A stretch of DNA of 64,000 bases from DATCMH01 sp036563505 (GCA_036563505.1 DATCMH010000002.1:558001-622000), one strand, 5' to 3'; positions 44,958 through 54,128 are shown, numbered from the stretch's first letter. Made by a program: numbers and translations. Notes: a model not told the origin generated them from the sequence alone.

Positions 44958-45377
44958 TCACGAAGTCGAATGTTCGCCAAGGTCGCGAATGCGAGGAGCA
45001 AAGCCGCTGCGGCGAGCCTTGTCGGCGAAGCGCGCGTCGGCCGTCAGGAGTTCGGTGTCGAGGTGGAGGGCGCAGGCGAGATAGGCACAATCGTAGACTG
45101 AATGATCGAGACGGACGGCGAGATCGAAAGCGCGGTCGAGGATCATGGTCGAAGGCACGACCTGATCGATCAGGGCGGGAAGCTTGCCGACCGCAGCACT
45201 CGCCTGGTCGGCACCGATATCGCCTCGCTTGAGTTTGCGCGCGAGCACGTTCGCGACCTCCAGGAGGAGCCGATCGGGTGCCGCCAGGTCTCGTTGCTGA
45301 GACGCTTCGATGGCTGCCTCATGCCCCTTCTCCGCGACGAACCACTTCACCACGACGGAAGCCTCGACGACCGTCAT
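44958..45377 (-). CDS. vapC: PIN-domain toxin (VapC family)
   Basis: Ribonuclease toxin of a type II toxin-antitoxin system (139 aa). The PIN-fold acidic residues are seen in VVEASVVVKWF (an Asp-equivalent position is Glu), in LLLEVANVL, and DHSVYDCAYLACAL plus LLTADARFADKA. It overlaps the antitoxin gene by 4 bp and lies 7 bp before sdhB, inside the sdh operon. The first acidic position is E rather than the usual D. Confidence 0.87.
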   Translation of the reverse strand: MTVVEASVVVKWFVAEKGHEAAIEASQQRDLAAPDRLLLEVANVLARKLKRGDIGADQASAAVGKLPALIDQVVPSTMILDRAFDLAVRLDHSVYDCAYLACALHLDTELLTADARFADKARRSGFAPRIRDLGEHSTS

Positions 45378-45616
45378 GAGCGGTTGCGATCCTCACGCAG
45401 CAGGAGAACGCTGTCGGTCTGCTCGACGCCCTTCGGCGTCATGGCCGCGATCCGACGCACCTCGCTCCACCGTTCAGCGCGGGGCGAGGCGGGCTCGACG
45501 GCGCGGGACAGCAACTCCTCCACTTCGGCCTCGATCGTTCGATCGTTGGCCTTGGCACGGCTCTGGAGCGCCGCGATCACCCGGTCATCGATCTCCTTCA
45601 ACAACAGCGTGCCCAT
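45374..45616 (-). CDS. vapB: ribbon-helix-helix antitoxin (FitA/VapB type)
   Basis: DNA-binding antitoxin (80 aa): an N-terminal ribbon-helix-helix (LLKEIDDRVIAALQSRAKANDRTIEAEVEELL; the first 10-50 residues) and a C-terminal toxin-binding tail. It overlaps vapC by 4 bp, the standard antitoxin-first order. It lies 34 bp after sdhA, so both genes are on the sdh transcript unless they have their own promoter in that gap. Confidence 0.86.
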   Translation of the reverse strand: MGTLLLKEIDDRVIAALQSRAKANDRTIEAEVEELLSRAVEPASPRAERWSEVRRIAAMTPKGVEQTDSVLLLREDRNRS

Positions 45617-45650
45617 GATCCGTTCTGCCTCGAACGTGTCGGATGAAAGC

Positions 45651-47489
45651 TCAATACACCCGCGCCTTCGGCTCGATGTACTGCACCTCGTTCGACATCG
45701 TGTAGGTGTGCACAGGCCGGTAATCGATGGTGACGCTCTGGGAGCGATCGTCGAGCCAGGCCAGAGTGTGCTTCATCCAGGTCTTGTCGTCGCGGTCGGG
45801 GAAATCCTCGCGGGCATGGGCGCCGCGGGATTCTGTGCGGTTGGCGGCGCTCTCCATGGTCACGACGGCCTGGGCGATCAGGTTGTCGAACTCGAGGGTC
45901 TCGATCAGGTCCGTGTTCCAGATCAGCGAGCGGTCGTTGACGTGGATGTCCGCCTCGCCGCGCCACACTTTGTGGATGAGGTCCTTGCCCTGGGACAGCA
46001 CCTCGCCGGTGCGGAACACGGCGCAGTTGTTCTGCATCGTTTTCTGCATGTCGAGACGAAGATCGGCCGTCGGCGTGCCGCCGCTCGCGTGGCGGAAGCG
46101 GTCAAGGCGCGACAGCGCCATCTCGTCGGCGCCTTTGGGCAGCTCGGCGTGCTTCTCACCGGGCTTCACGACGTCAGCGCAGCGCAGGCCCGCCGCGCGG
46201 CCGAAGACCACGAGATCGATGAGGGAGTTGGAGCCCAAGCGGTTGGCGCCGTGCACGGAGACGCAGGCCGCCTCGCCCAGCGCCATCAGGCCCGGCACGA
46301 CGTGGTCCGGATTGCCGTCCTTCAGGGTCAGCACCTCGCCGTGATAGTTCGTCGGGATGCCGCCCATGTTGTAGTGGACCGTCGGCAGGACGGGGATCGG
46401 CTCCTTCGTCACGTCGACGCCCGCGAAGATCTTGGCGGACTCCGAGATGCCCGGCAGGCGCTCGTGCAGGATCTTCGGGTCGAGGTGGTCGAGGTGCAGG
46501 TGGATGTGATCCTTGTTCTTGCCGACCCCCCGGCCGGCCAGGATCTCCATCGTCATCGAGCGGGAAACGACGTCGCGGGAAGCGAGGTCCTTGGCTGAGG
46601 GAGCGTAACGCTCCATGAAGCGCTCGCCCTCGGAATTGGTGAGGTAGCCGCCCTCGCCCCGGGAGCCTTCCGTGATGAGGCAGCCGGCACCGTAGATGCC
46701 GGTCGGGTGGAACTGCACGAACTCCATGTCCTGGAGCGGCAGCCCGGCGCGCAAGGCCATGGCGTTGCCGTCGCCCGTGCAGGTATGGGCCGAGGTTGCG
46801 GAGAAATAGGCACGCCCGTAGCCGCCCGTGGCGAGGATCGTCATGTGGGCGCGGAAGCGGTGAATCTCCCCGGTCGACATGTTGAGCGCAACGACGCCGA
46901 TGCAGCGCCCCTCTTCCATCATGAGGTCGAGGGCGAAGTACTCGATGAAGAAGTTGGTCTGGTTCTTGACCGCCTGACCATAGAGCGTGTGCAGGATCGC
47001 GTGGCCGGTGCGGTCGGCCGCGGCGCAGGTGCGCTGGGCGGTGCCCTTGCCGTAATCCGTGGTCATGCCACCGAAGGGCCGCTGGTAGATCTTGCCCTCT
47101 TCGGTGCGGGAGAAGGGCACGCCCCAGTGCTCGAGCTCGTAGACGGCGGCCGGCGCGTGGCGGCAGAGATACTCGATCGCGTCCTGGTCGCCGAGCCAAT
47201 CGGAGCCCTTGACGGTGTCGTACATGTGCCAGCGCCAATCGTCCGGCCCCATGTTGCCCAGCGACGCCGAGATGCCGCCCTGCGCCGCCACTGTATGCGA
47301 GCGGGTCGGAAAGACCTTGGTGATGCAGGCGGTGCGCAGGCCCGCCTGGCTGCAGCCGACGGTCGCGCGAAGGCCGGCGCCGCCTGCCCCCACCACAACC
47401 ACGTCGAAGGTGTGATCGACGATCTGGTAGGCACGGCCGTTGAGGCCGGGAGCGGCGCCGTTCGGGGCGGAATAGACGTTGGTGGCCAT
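45651..47489 (-). CDS. sdhA: succinate dehydrogenase flavoprotein subunit
   Basis: FAD-containing catalytic subunit (612 aa) that oxidises succinate to fumarate. The FAD-linking His is in RSHTVAAQGG, the GAGGAGLRATVG fold motif is near the N-terminus, and HGANRLGSNSLIDL is conserved. It lies 13 bp after sdhD. sdhB is displaced by the toxin-antitoxin pair. Confidence 0.97.
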   Translation of the reverse strand: MATNVYSAPNGAAPGLNGRAYQIVDHTFDVVVVGAGGAGLRATVGCSQAGLRTACITKVFPTRSHTVAAQGGISASLGNMGPDDWRWHMYDTVKGSDWLGDQDAIEYLCRHAPAAVYELEHWGVPFSRTEEGKIYQRPFGGMTTDYGKGTAQRTCAAADRTGHAILHTLYGQAVKNQTNFFIEYFALDLMMEEGRCIGVVALNMSTGEIHRFRAHMTILATGGYGRAYFSATSAHTCTGDGNAMALRAGLPLQDMEFVQFHPTGIYGAGCLITEGSRGEGGYLTNSEGERFMERYAPSAKDLASRDVVSRSMTMEILAGRGVGKNKDHIHLHLDHLDPKILHERLPGISESAKIFAGVDVTKEPIPVLPTVHYNMGGIPTNYHGEVLTLKDGNPDHVVPGLMALGEAACVSVHGANRLGSNSLIDLVVFGRAAGLRCADVVKPGEKHAELPKGADEMALSRLDRFRHASGGTPTADLRLDMQKTMQNNCAVFRTGEVLSQGKDLIHKVWRGEADIHVNDRSLIWNTDLIETLEFDNLIAQAVVTMESAANRTESRGAHAREDFPDRDDKTWMKHTLAWLDDRSQSVTIDYRPVHTYTMSNEVQYIEPKARVY

Positions 47490-47502
47490 GGCGGCGCTAC
47501 CT

Positions 47503-47916
47503 CTAGAGAACTTTGCCGAAGGCGATCTTCAGGACGGAGAACAGGCTCACCGTCGCGATGGCGATGGCGAAGAAGTTGTTGGCGATCACGGCCGCGATCT
47601 TCGGGCCTTTCTCGTGGACATAGTCTTCGATGATGATCTGGACGCCCATCCTCATGTGGTTCGTCACCGATACGATGGCGAGCACCAGCAGGATCGCGAC
47701 GATCGGGTTCGAGACGATGCGAAGCGCGTCCGCGTGCGGGCGGCCGGCCAGCACCGCGACGATCACCACGAAGGCGACGACGAGGGGGATGTTGGACACC
47801 GCCGTCATGCGGTGCAGCCACCAATGCTCGACGCCGTGGCCGGAGGCGCCCAGGCCCTTGGCCCGGGCGAGCGGAGTCCGCATGGAGACGCGGGTATCGG
47901 CGCGGTTGTCGGCCAT
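47503..47916 (-). CDS. sdhD: succinate dehydrogenase membrane anchor subunit
   Basis: Hydrophobic anchor (137 aa from ATG 47916) with three membrane helices and the haem/quinone region HMRMGVQIIIEDYVH. The start follows sdhC by 11 bp. A longer upstream frame lies in sdhC. Confidence 0.93.
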   Translation of the reverse strand: MADNRADTRVSMRTPLARAKGLGASGHGVEHWWLHRMTAVSNIPLVVAFVVIVAVLAGRPHADALRIVSNPIVAILLVLAIVSVTNHMRMGVQIIIEDYVHEKGPKIAAVIANNFFAIAIATVSLFSVLKIAFGKVL

Positions 47917-47927
47917 GCTCGGGCTCC

Positions 47928-48329
47928 TCAGCGGGCGAAGAAGGCGCCGACCCAGATCAGCAGCGTGAGCGCGATCGAGCCGACGAGGGTCATGCGGGCC
48001 ATGTTCATGCGGGTGGCCGTCTCCATGCCGTAGCCGAAATCCCACACGAGGTGGCGGACGCCGCCGAGCATGTGATGCATCAGCACCCAAGTGTAGCCGA
48101 AGAGCACGAGGCGCCCGAACCAGGAGCCGAAGAACCCGTTCACGGCATCGAAAGCCGGCGTGGACGTGGCCATGCACAGGAGCCAGACGGCGAGGAGCAC
48201 CGTCCCGCCGTAGAGCGCGGCGCCGGTGATGCGGTGGAACACCGACATCGCCATGGTCCAGCTCCAGCGATAGATCTGGAGGTGCGGCGAGAGGGGGCGC
48301 GGCGCTGGAACGGTTCTGACGTCGGTCAT
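47928..48329 (-). CDS. sdhC: succinate dehydrogenase cytochrome b556 subunit
   Basis: Membrane anchor (133 aa from ATG 48329) with three membrane helices; the motifs SVFHRITG and HHMLGGVRHLVWD (haem-ligand His region) are visible. It opens the sdhCDAB operon. The 226 bp gap to the divergent LysR gene holds the promoter. Confidence 0.94.
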   Translation of the reverse strand: MTDVRTVPAPRPLSPHLQIYRWSWTMAMSVFHRITGAALYGGTVLLAVWLLCMATSTPAFDAVNGFFGSWFGRLVLFGYTWVLMHHMLGGVRHLVWDFGYGMETATRMNMARMTLVGSIALTLLIWVGAFFAR

Positions 48330-48382
48330 CCTGCTGCTCCGGACGCGGGCGGCCGTGTGGTTTGGAGCCCGCTCTTTAGAAC

Positions 48383-48477
48383 GGTTCGTAACGGAACCCT
48401 GGCACTGCCGCAATGCGTCGCAGCCGGCCCGCCGCTCCCGACGACACGTGGTTCGCACCGTTCGTCGGACACGAACG
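48383..48477. promoter_or_regulatory. inverted repeats in the sdhC-lysR divergent promoter
   Basis: Two dyads lie in the 226 bp gap: GGTTC-N6-GAACC (48383-48398) and CGTTCGT-N5-ACGAACG (48459-48477). The second contains TCGT-N5-ACGA, which has the T-N11-A spacing of a LysR box. They are candidate operators for the divergent LysR protein. Confidence 0.5.
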
Positions 48478-48555
48478 ATGCTCTCCTTCGAACTGTTCTA
48501 CAATGCGCGTTTGCCGTACCATGCCTTCGCGTAACGCGAAGACTCAAGCTCGCAG

Positions 48556-49437
48556 ATGGCCTTCGATCTCGTCGATCTGAACCTGTTCCGTCACGTCGTC
48601 GAGGCCGGCTCGATCACCAAGGGCGCGGAGCGGGCGAACCTGGCCCTGGCCGCGGCCAGCACCCGAGTCCGCAACCTCGAACTCGATGTCGGCGCGCCTC
48701 TCCTCCTGCGGGGACGCCAGGGCGTCACGCCGACGCCCGCCGGCCGCGCTCTTCTCCAGCACGCGCGCACGATGCTGGCCCAGGCCGAGCGCCTGCGGGA
48801 GGACCTCGCGGCTTATGCTGGCGGCGTAGCGGGCCAGATTCGCGTCCTGTCGAACACCAATGCCTTGACCGAGTTCCTGCCCGAGGCGCTCTCCGCTTTC
48901 TTGAGCCGTCACCCGCAGGTCGGTGTCGACCTGGAGGAGCGGCTCTCCGACGAGATCGTCGGACTCATCGCGGAAGGCGTCGGCGACATCGGCATCGTCG
49001 CCGGCACCGTCGAGACGGCAAGCCTCGAGACCTTTCCCTTCCGCTCGGACCGCTTCGTGCTGGTGGTGCCGGCAGACGATGCGTTGAGCCGCCGCGCGAG
49101 CCTGCCCTTCGCCGAAGTTCTGTCGCGGGACTTCGTCGGCCTCGACCGGGCAAGCGCGCTGCAGCGCTTCCTCGCCGGAAAAGCCGCCCGCGCCGGCCGC
49201 ACCCTTCGGCTGAGGGTGCAGTTGCGCAGCTTCGACGCCGTCTGCCGCCTCGTGGAGGGCGGCGTCGGCGTCGGCATCGTCCCCGAGACCACGGCGCGGC
49301 GCGCCGCCCGCACCATGGCGATCGCGGTCGTGGCGCTGGAGGACGCGTGGGCGCTGCGGGACCTCACGCTCTGCGTCCGATCAATGAGGGAACTGGCGCC
49401 CTCGGCGCGGATGCTGGTGGAGCACCTGAGGGCGTGA
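48556..49437 (+). CDS. LysR-family transcriptional regulator
   Basis: LysR-type regulator (293 aa): N-terminal winged helix-turn-helix (VVEAGSITKGAERANLALAAASTRV) and a periplasmic-binding-like effector domain. The ligand and targets are unknown. It is divergent from sdhC, with inverted repeats in between, so control of sdh or autoregulation is plausible. Its 3' end borders a low-GC accessory stretch. Confidence 0.88.
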   Translation: MAFDLVDLNLFRHVVEAGSITKGAERANLALAAASTRVRNLELDVGAPLLLRGRQGVTPTPAGRALLQHARTMLAQAERLREDLAAYAGGVAGQIRVLSNTNALTEFLPEALSAFLSRHPQVGVDLEERLSDEIVGLIAEGVGDIGIVAGTVETASLETFPFRSDRFVLVVPADDALSRRASLPFAEVLSRDFVGLDRASALQRFLAGKAARAGRTLRLRVQLRSFDAVCRLVEGGVGVGIVPETTARRAARTMAIAVVALEDAWALRDLTLCVRSMRELAPSARMLVEHLRA

Positions 49438-49603
49438 CGGATACAGCCGAAGGGGTGTTACCGAGAGGCAATGCCCCGTCGAGCAGTTACCGGACAACGG
49501 ACAGATCGAAGCGATTGGTGCCCTGGCGCCCCAAGACTAGGCTAACGGACGAGAGCGTAGGACCGGCGCACCGGGGACTTTCTCGCCCTTGCTTAGGATG
49601 TGC

Positions 49604-50472
49604 TCAGCGCCTTCGAGACCTTTTTTTGTGTGGCCCCGCCCATACGAGGTAATAGAGTGGGCCTCCCTGAGTATTACGAATGAGACGCCCCGAGGGTACG
49701 TGACCGAAAGCACCTCTGAGACGGTCACGATACCACTCCAGTAATCTGATGCCAGAGTCCGCCAGCTTTAGAGTTCTAGGGCCGAAAAGGTCTGCACTCT
49801 CCTCGTAGGCATGATCCCACCATTCTGGGGAGCCAAAGAACGAGTCGAGCATCTCACGCCAGCTGGGCCGGATCTCTCCCGATCGCACCAAGAAACGCTG
49901 GATTGCCATATTGAGAGGGAAGTTGACCATCACCTCGATCCCACCGGTGCGGCCAAGGTTTTCAATGACGGACCATGGGATGTGCATTCCGAAGGGATCG
50001 ATGAAGACAACCGCGCGATAGCTACGCCAATCCAATTCCATGTCTAGGATAGCCTGTAGCTCCGTCCCAGCGTCACCCTCTCTCACAACAATGCGTCGGG
50101 AGCCCTCGTACTCGGCCTCGAGTGCGTGAAGCTCGGCGGCGCGCTGCGGATCTCGCTCGATGAAAACGTAGCGGGAAAACGGGTTTGCTATATCGAGCGC
50201 AGCTCGGGGCGATCCCTGAGAAACTCGACAGCCTCTGGATCAGTCTGCTGCGCTGCTTCTTCAAAAAATCCTTCAATGCTGGTCGCCCATGCCTTACTGT
50301 TGCTTCGAATCTTAGCCCGCCCTGGCTTAGCAAACGCATCGACAAAAATGGTTCCCTTACACCAGCGCCCCTGATTCTTGAGTACCTTGGTATAGAAGTC
50401 GAGGTATTCACCCAGCGCTTGGAGCTTTTCTCGAGCCCATGGCCCTACCCCATCCTTAGGGCGCTTACTCAT
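49604..50472 (-). pseudogene. tcmP: three-Cys-motif partner protein TcmP, frameshifted
   Basis: Partner of the three-Cys-motif protein encoded just upstream. The first part (50472 to about 50200) carries TIFVDAFAKPGRAKI; the second part, in another frame, continues ANPFSRYVFIERDPQRAAEL and AVVFIDPFGMHIPWSVIE. The frames join if one base is restored near 50200 (between DRPEL and ALDIAN), so a single-base deletion or sequencing error breaks the gene. Total length would be about 290 aa, normal for the family. The start overlaps the stop of the partner gene by 4 bp (ATGA). The stretch is visibly lower in GC than its surroundings. If the frameshift is real, only a 94-residue fragment and an orphan C-terminus are made. 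Confidence 0.8.
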
Positions 50473-51221
50473 TCGGCGACTTCCCTGAAGGAGTGTGAGG
50501 GCGTGTTAGGGAATTCGCTCCATTCGCGGCCATCTAGGCTACGTCCCCCAGCTTTAGGTAATCTTCCACCGCACTGTTTGAAAAAGAACGCGACGCCGGT
50601 CTCTACGCATTGATCGCGCACCTCGCGTACCCAATCGGGATTCATGGGGCGCGCCCTGGGGCCGCTCTCACCACCGACGACAACCCAGTCGATCTCTCTC
50701 AAGTCTAGTTTGCCAACCGGCCCAATCAGAGGCTCGACCGAAAGGAAGCGAACACCAGCAGGTGCATCGCACAGATGCCGCACGCGGGAGAGCTTCGTGC
50801 CATTCTCGACCGAGACACCGCACCGGATGTTTGAAGGACCACGGCTGGAGCTATAGCGGCGGATCAGGAAGTCGCGCACGAGGGAAGAGCGCTTTGTGAG
50901 CACCTGGAAAGTATGCCAGTGCGCCCTCTCCATGGTATCGAAAACTCGTTCAATGAATTCCTGTGGTACTCCTTTGTGAAAAAGATCCGACATTGAATTT
51001 ACGAATATCGGGCGTGGCTGGCGCCAGGACAGTGATTGAAGAAGGCGCTCGGGACGTAGAATTAGATCGAACCCGAGTTCAAATGGGCGTCTCGGCACGC
51101 CTCGGAAACGCTCAGAAAATCGTTCGGCATAGCAATTATCACAGCCAGCACTTATTTTCGCACAACCTGTTACAGGGTTCCAAGTTGCATCAGTCCACTC
51201 TATCGCGCTCTTATCAGCCAT
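50469..51221 (-). CDS. three-Cys-motif protein (DUF5131, phage Gp37/Gp68 family)
   Basis: A 250 aa protein of the DUF5131/Gp37-Gp68 family. The metal-binding cysteines CAKISAGCDNC (CX6CX2C) at about residues 19-29 resemble a radical-SAM or FeS cluster site. SAIEWTDATWNPVTGC is the family N-terminus; NSMSDLFHKGVP and FLSVEPLIGP are further blocks. It precedes tcmP with a 4 bp overlap, the usual pairing. Frames upstream of ATG 51221 are noncoding. The molecular function is not established. Confidence 0.85.
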   Translation of the reverse strand: MADKSAIEWTDATWNPVTGCAKISAGCDNCYAERFSERFRGVPRRPFELGFDLILRPERLLQSLSWRQPRPIFVNSMSDLFHKGVPQEFIERVFDTMERAHWHTFQVLTKRSSLVRDFLIRRYSSSRGPSNIRCGVSVENGTKLSRVRHLCDAPAGVRFLSVEPLIGPVGKLDLREIDWVVVGGESGPRARPMNPDWVREVRDQCVETGVAFFFKQCGGRLPKAGGRSLDGREWSEFPNTPSHSFREVAE

Positions 51222-51319
51222 GGACCACCCGGGACATACAGTGAACATCCCGTAGCTGTGCAGAATCGGGAGGTTGTCAACTCGATGGCGCAGCGTGTTG
51301 CAGCAGCCACCACCGCGGC

Positions 51320-52384
51320 TCACCGCACCATCAGCGCCCAATAATCGAGGTCGAGGATCACGCTCGGGTGATAGCCCTCCCCCGCCCTGTCCGGGAAGCC
51401 GGCGCAGGGCTCGTTCTTCGTCGCGACCGTGCGCAGGCGCAGGGCCCCGATGTCGGAGCGTCCCGGCACCTCGGCGGTCTGCAAGACCTCGGTCCAAGCA
51501 TAGACCGTGTCGCCGGCGAACAAGGGCGCGACGTGCCGGCCGGCGTTGAGGGCCGCGACGTGGAAGGCGTTGGCGAGGCCGTTGAAGGACAAGGAGCGGG
51601 CGAGTGAAATGACGTGCCCGCCATAGATCAGCCGGCGCTTGAAGCGCCCCTGCGCCGCGGCGAACTGGTCGAAATGCACCTTGGCCGTGTTCTGGTAGAG
51701 CCGCGTGGCGAGCTGGTGCTCCGCCTCCTCCACCGTCATGCCGTCGACATGGTCGATGCGCTCGCCCGCCGTGTAATCCGCGAAGCGGTGCGGGCTGCCG
51801 GCAAGCCCCAAATCGTAGGCCGCCGCGTCCAGGACCGGCACGGCCTGCCCGAGCGCGGCCGCCGGCACGGCCTTGGGCAGGTCCGGCACGTGCTCCTCCT
51901 TCGGCTTCGCCGCGCCATCGCGCTTTCGCACCAGAACCCAGCGGCAATAGGCGAGGACCGCCTCGCCGGCCGCGTCGAAGCCCGTGGTGCGGACATAGAC
52001 GACGCCCGTCTCGCGGTTCGAGCTCTCCTTGAGCCCGATCACCTCGGAGACAGCGCTCAAGGTCTCGCCGGGATAGACCGATTTCAGGAAGCGTCCGTCG
52101 GCATAGCCGAGATTGGCCACGGCGTTGAGGGAAATGTCCGGCACCGTTTTGCCGAAGACGGTGTGGAAGACGAGGAGATCGTCGAGGGGACTGGCCGGAT
52201 AGCCGAGGGCCTTGGCGAAGGCGTCCGAGGATTGCACCGCGAAGCGGTGGCCGTAGAGCGCCGTCGAGAGGCTGGCATCGCCCGCCGTCAGCGTGCGCGG
52301 CGTCGCGTGGCGGATGGTTTCGCCTAAAGTGAAATCCTCGAAGAAGCGGCCCGGATCGGTCTTCACGGCAAGGCTCTCCCTCAT
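51320..52384 (-). CDS. mesaconyl-CoA hydratase (double MaoC domain)
   Basis: Two MaoC-like hydratase domains in one 354 aa chain. The N-terminal TDPGRFFEDFTLGETIRHATPRTLTAGD and LVFHTVFGKTVPDISLNAVANLGYA are characteristic of the mesaconyl-CoA hydratases of the ethylmalonyl-CoA pathway (Rhodobacter Mch, Methylobacterium Mcd). The reaction is reversible hydration of mesaconyl-C1-CoA to beta-methylmalyl-CoA for C2 assimilation. The start overlaps no gene; folD is 35 bp away on the same strand. Another MaoC function is the alternative. Confidence 0.85.
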   Translation of the reverse strand: MRESLAVKTDPGRFFEDFTLGETIRHATPRTLTAGDASLSTALYGHRFAVQSSDAFAKALGYPASPLDDLLVFHTVFGKTVPDISLNAVANLGYADGRFLKSVYPGETLSAVSEVIGLKESSNRETGVVYVRTTGFDAAGEAVLAYCRWVLVRKRDGAAKPKEEHVPDLPKAVPAAALGQAVPVLDAAAYDLGLAGSPHRFADYTAGERIDHVDGMTVEEAEHQLATRLYQNTAKVHFDQFAAAQGRFKRRLIYGGHVISLARSLSFNGLANAFHVAALNAGRHVAPLFAGDTVYAWTEVLQTAEVPGRSDIGALRLRTVATKNEPCAGFPDRAGEGYHPSVILDLDYWALMVR

Positions 52385-52418
52385 GGCTTCAGGATCGGGG
52401 CGTCTTGACGCTTGCCGC

Positions 52419-53309
52419 TCACATCGCCGGCACCGGCAGCCCGCGGCGGCGGCAGGCTGCCTCGACGGTGTTGCGCAAGAGGCAGGCGATCGTCATCGGC
52501 CCCACGCCCCCCGGCACGGGGGTGATGGCGCCGGCGATCTGCGCCGCCTCGGTATAGGCCACGTCGCCGACGAGCCGGGTCTTGCCCTCGCCGAGATCGG
52601 GCGCCGGCAAGCGGTTGATGCCGACGTCGATCACGGTGGCGCCGGGCTTGATCCAATCGCCCCGCACCATCCCCGGCCGGCCGACCGCAGCGATCAGCAC
52701 GTCGGCCCGCCGGCACAGCGCAGGCAGGTCGCGCGTACGGGAATGGGCCATCGTCACGGTGCAGTTCTCGGCGAGCAGGAGTTGGGCCACAGGTTTGCCG
52801 ACGAGGAGCGAGCGCCCGAGCACCACGGCGTCGAGGCCGTCCAGCCTGTCGTGCACGCTCTTGAGGAGGATGAGAGAGCCGAGCGGCGTGCAAGGCGCGA
52901 GCGCCGGGAGCCCGCTCGCCAGCCGCCCCGCGTTGAGAGGATGCAGGCCGTCGACGTCCTTGTCCGGATCGAGGGCCGCGATGACGGCCTGCGCGTCGAG
53001 GTGGTCGGGCAGGGGCAACTGCACGAGGATGCCGTCGACCTGCGGGTCGGCGTTGAGCCTGGCGACAAGCGCGAGGAGTTCCGCCTGGCTCGCGGTTGCC
53101 GGAAGGGCGTGATCGAAGGAGCGCATGCCCGCCTCGACGGTCTGCCGCACCTTGTTGCGCACGTAGACTTGCGAGGCCGGATTCTCGCCGACGAGCACCA
53201 CGGCGAGCCCCGGCGTCGCGCCCTGCGCCACGAGGCCTGCTACGGCGGCCCCGACCCGGGCGCGCAGCGCCGCGGCCTGCGCCGTCCCGTCGATGACCTC
53301 AGCCGCCAT
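52419..53309 (-). CDS. folD: bifunctional methylenetetrahydrofolate dehydrogenase/cyclohydrolase
   Basis: NADP-dependent C1 enzyme (296 aa) interconverting methylene-, methenyl- and formyl-THF in the cytoplasm. VVLGRSLLVGKPVAQLL and PGGVGPMTIACLL are FolD signatures; GILVQLPLPDHLD is the substrate-binding block. Placement next to mesaconyl-CoA hydratase may reflect C1/C2 metabolism. Confidence 0.95.
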   Translation of the reverse strand: MAAEVIDGTAQAAALRARVGAAVAGLVAQGATPGLAVVLVGENPASQVYVRNKVRQTVEAGMRSFDHALPATASQAELLALVARLNADPQVDGILVQLPLPDHLDAQAVIAALDPDKDVDGLHPLNAGRLASGLPALAPCTPLGSLILLKSVHDRLDGLDAVVLGRSLLVGKPVAQLLLAENCTVTMAHSRTRDLPALCRRADVLIAAVGRPGMVRGDWIKPGATVIDVGINRLPAPDLGEGKTRLVGDVAYTEAAQIAGAITPVPGGVGPMTIACLLRNTVEAACRRRGLPVPAM

Positions 53310-53345
53310 GCCCCGCCCCTCTCGCGATCGCGCCCGGCCGCGGGA

Positions 53346-53642
53346 TCATCGGCTGAGGGCGAGCCCGCCCACGAGCTCGAAGACGAGGTTGCGGATGAAG
53401 AACAGGCCGAGGATGAGAATGATCGGCGCGATGTCAATGCCGCCGAGATTGGGCAAGATGCGGCGGATCGGTCGTAGGGCCGGCTCGGTGATGCGGTAGA
53501 GGAAGTCGCCGATTTGCGCCACGACGGGGTTGCGGGCGTTGACGACGTTGAAGGCGACGAGCCAGCTCAGCACGGCACTGGCGACGAGGATGTAGACGTA
53601 GAGGGTGATGACCGTGTCGAAGAGCGACAGGAGCGAGCGCAT
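53346..53642 (-). CDS. YggT-family membrane protein
   Basis: Small inner-membrane protein (98 aa) with two hydrophobic segments and the YggT motif EPALRPIRRILPNLGGIDIAPIILIL. Members are linked to osmotic stress and division, but no reaction is known. It precedes folD by 36 bp on the same strand. The ATG at 53642 is the conserved start. Confidence 0.88.
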   Translation of the reverse strand: MRSLLSLFDTVITLYVYILVASAVLSWLVAFNVVNARNPVVAQIGDFLYRITEPALRPIRRILPNLGGIDIAPIILILGLFFIRNLVFELVGGLALSR

Positions 53643-53756
53643 GGAACCCCGGCAAGGCGATGAACGAGCGCGCGTCCGGGCGCCCTCAAAGCGCCCCGCG
53701 GCTCCGGAAAGGAATTGACACGCCGCGGCCCCGAAGCCTAGAAGGCGCGCCTGGCC

Positions 53757-53832
<76 letters not shown>

Positions 53833-54128
53833 GGCATTCCGGCCAAAAACCCACTGTGTAAGTCTCGGCTGAGACCCTGGTGTATTCGGGGGTTTGCTGC
53901 CGCACCCGCCCGAGGGATCACGGGAACAGGCCGCGATCCCGCGCCGGTGCGGCGCCGGCTTCCCGGGCCCGCTTCTTACGTTTTCCGCGCTGGAATGAAC
54001 CTGAGTGCGCGAGGTGGGTTCGCCAGACTGAGCGGCTTCAGCCCGCGCTGTCGCGGTCCGGTTGAGGATCGCTCCGATTCAAGCGCGGCTCTGCGGAAGT
54101 TTGCTCCCCTTCACTCCCCAGCCTTGAC

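Noticed and set aside
50469..51947. N-terminal extension of the DUF5131 protein into the mesaconyl-CoA hydratase gene
   Set aside because: The extension is antisense to a clear gene and precedes the conserved MADKSAIEWTD start.
53833..54128. A second tRNA or small RNA after tRNA-Ala
   Set aside because: No cloverleaf or strong hairpin with a T-run could be drawn.
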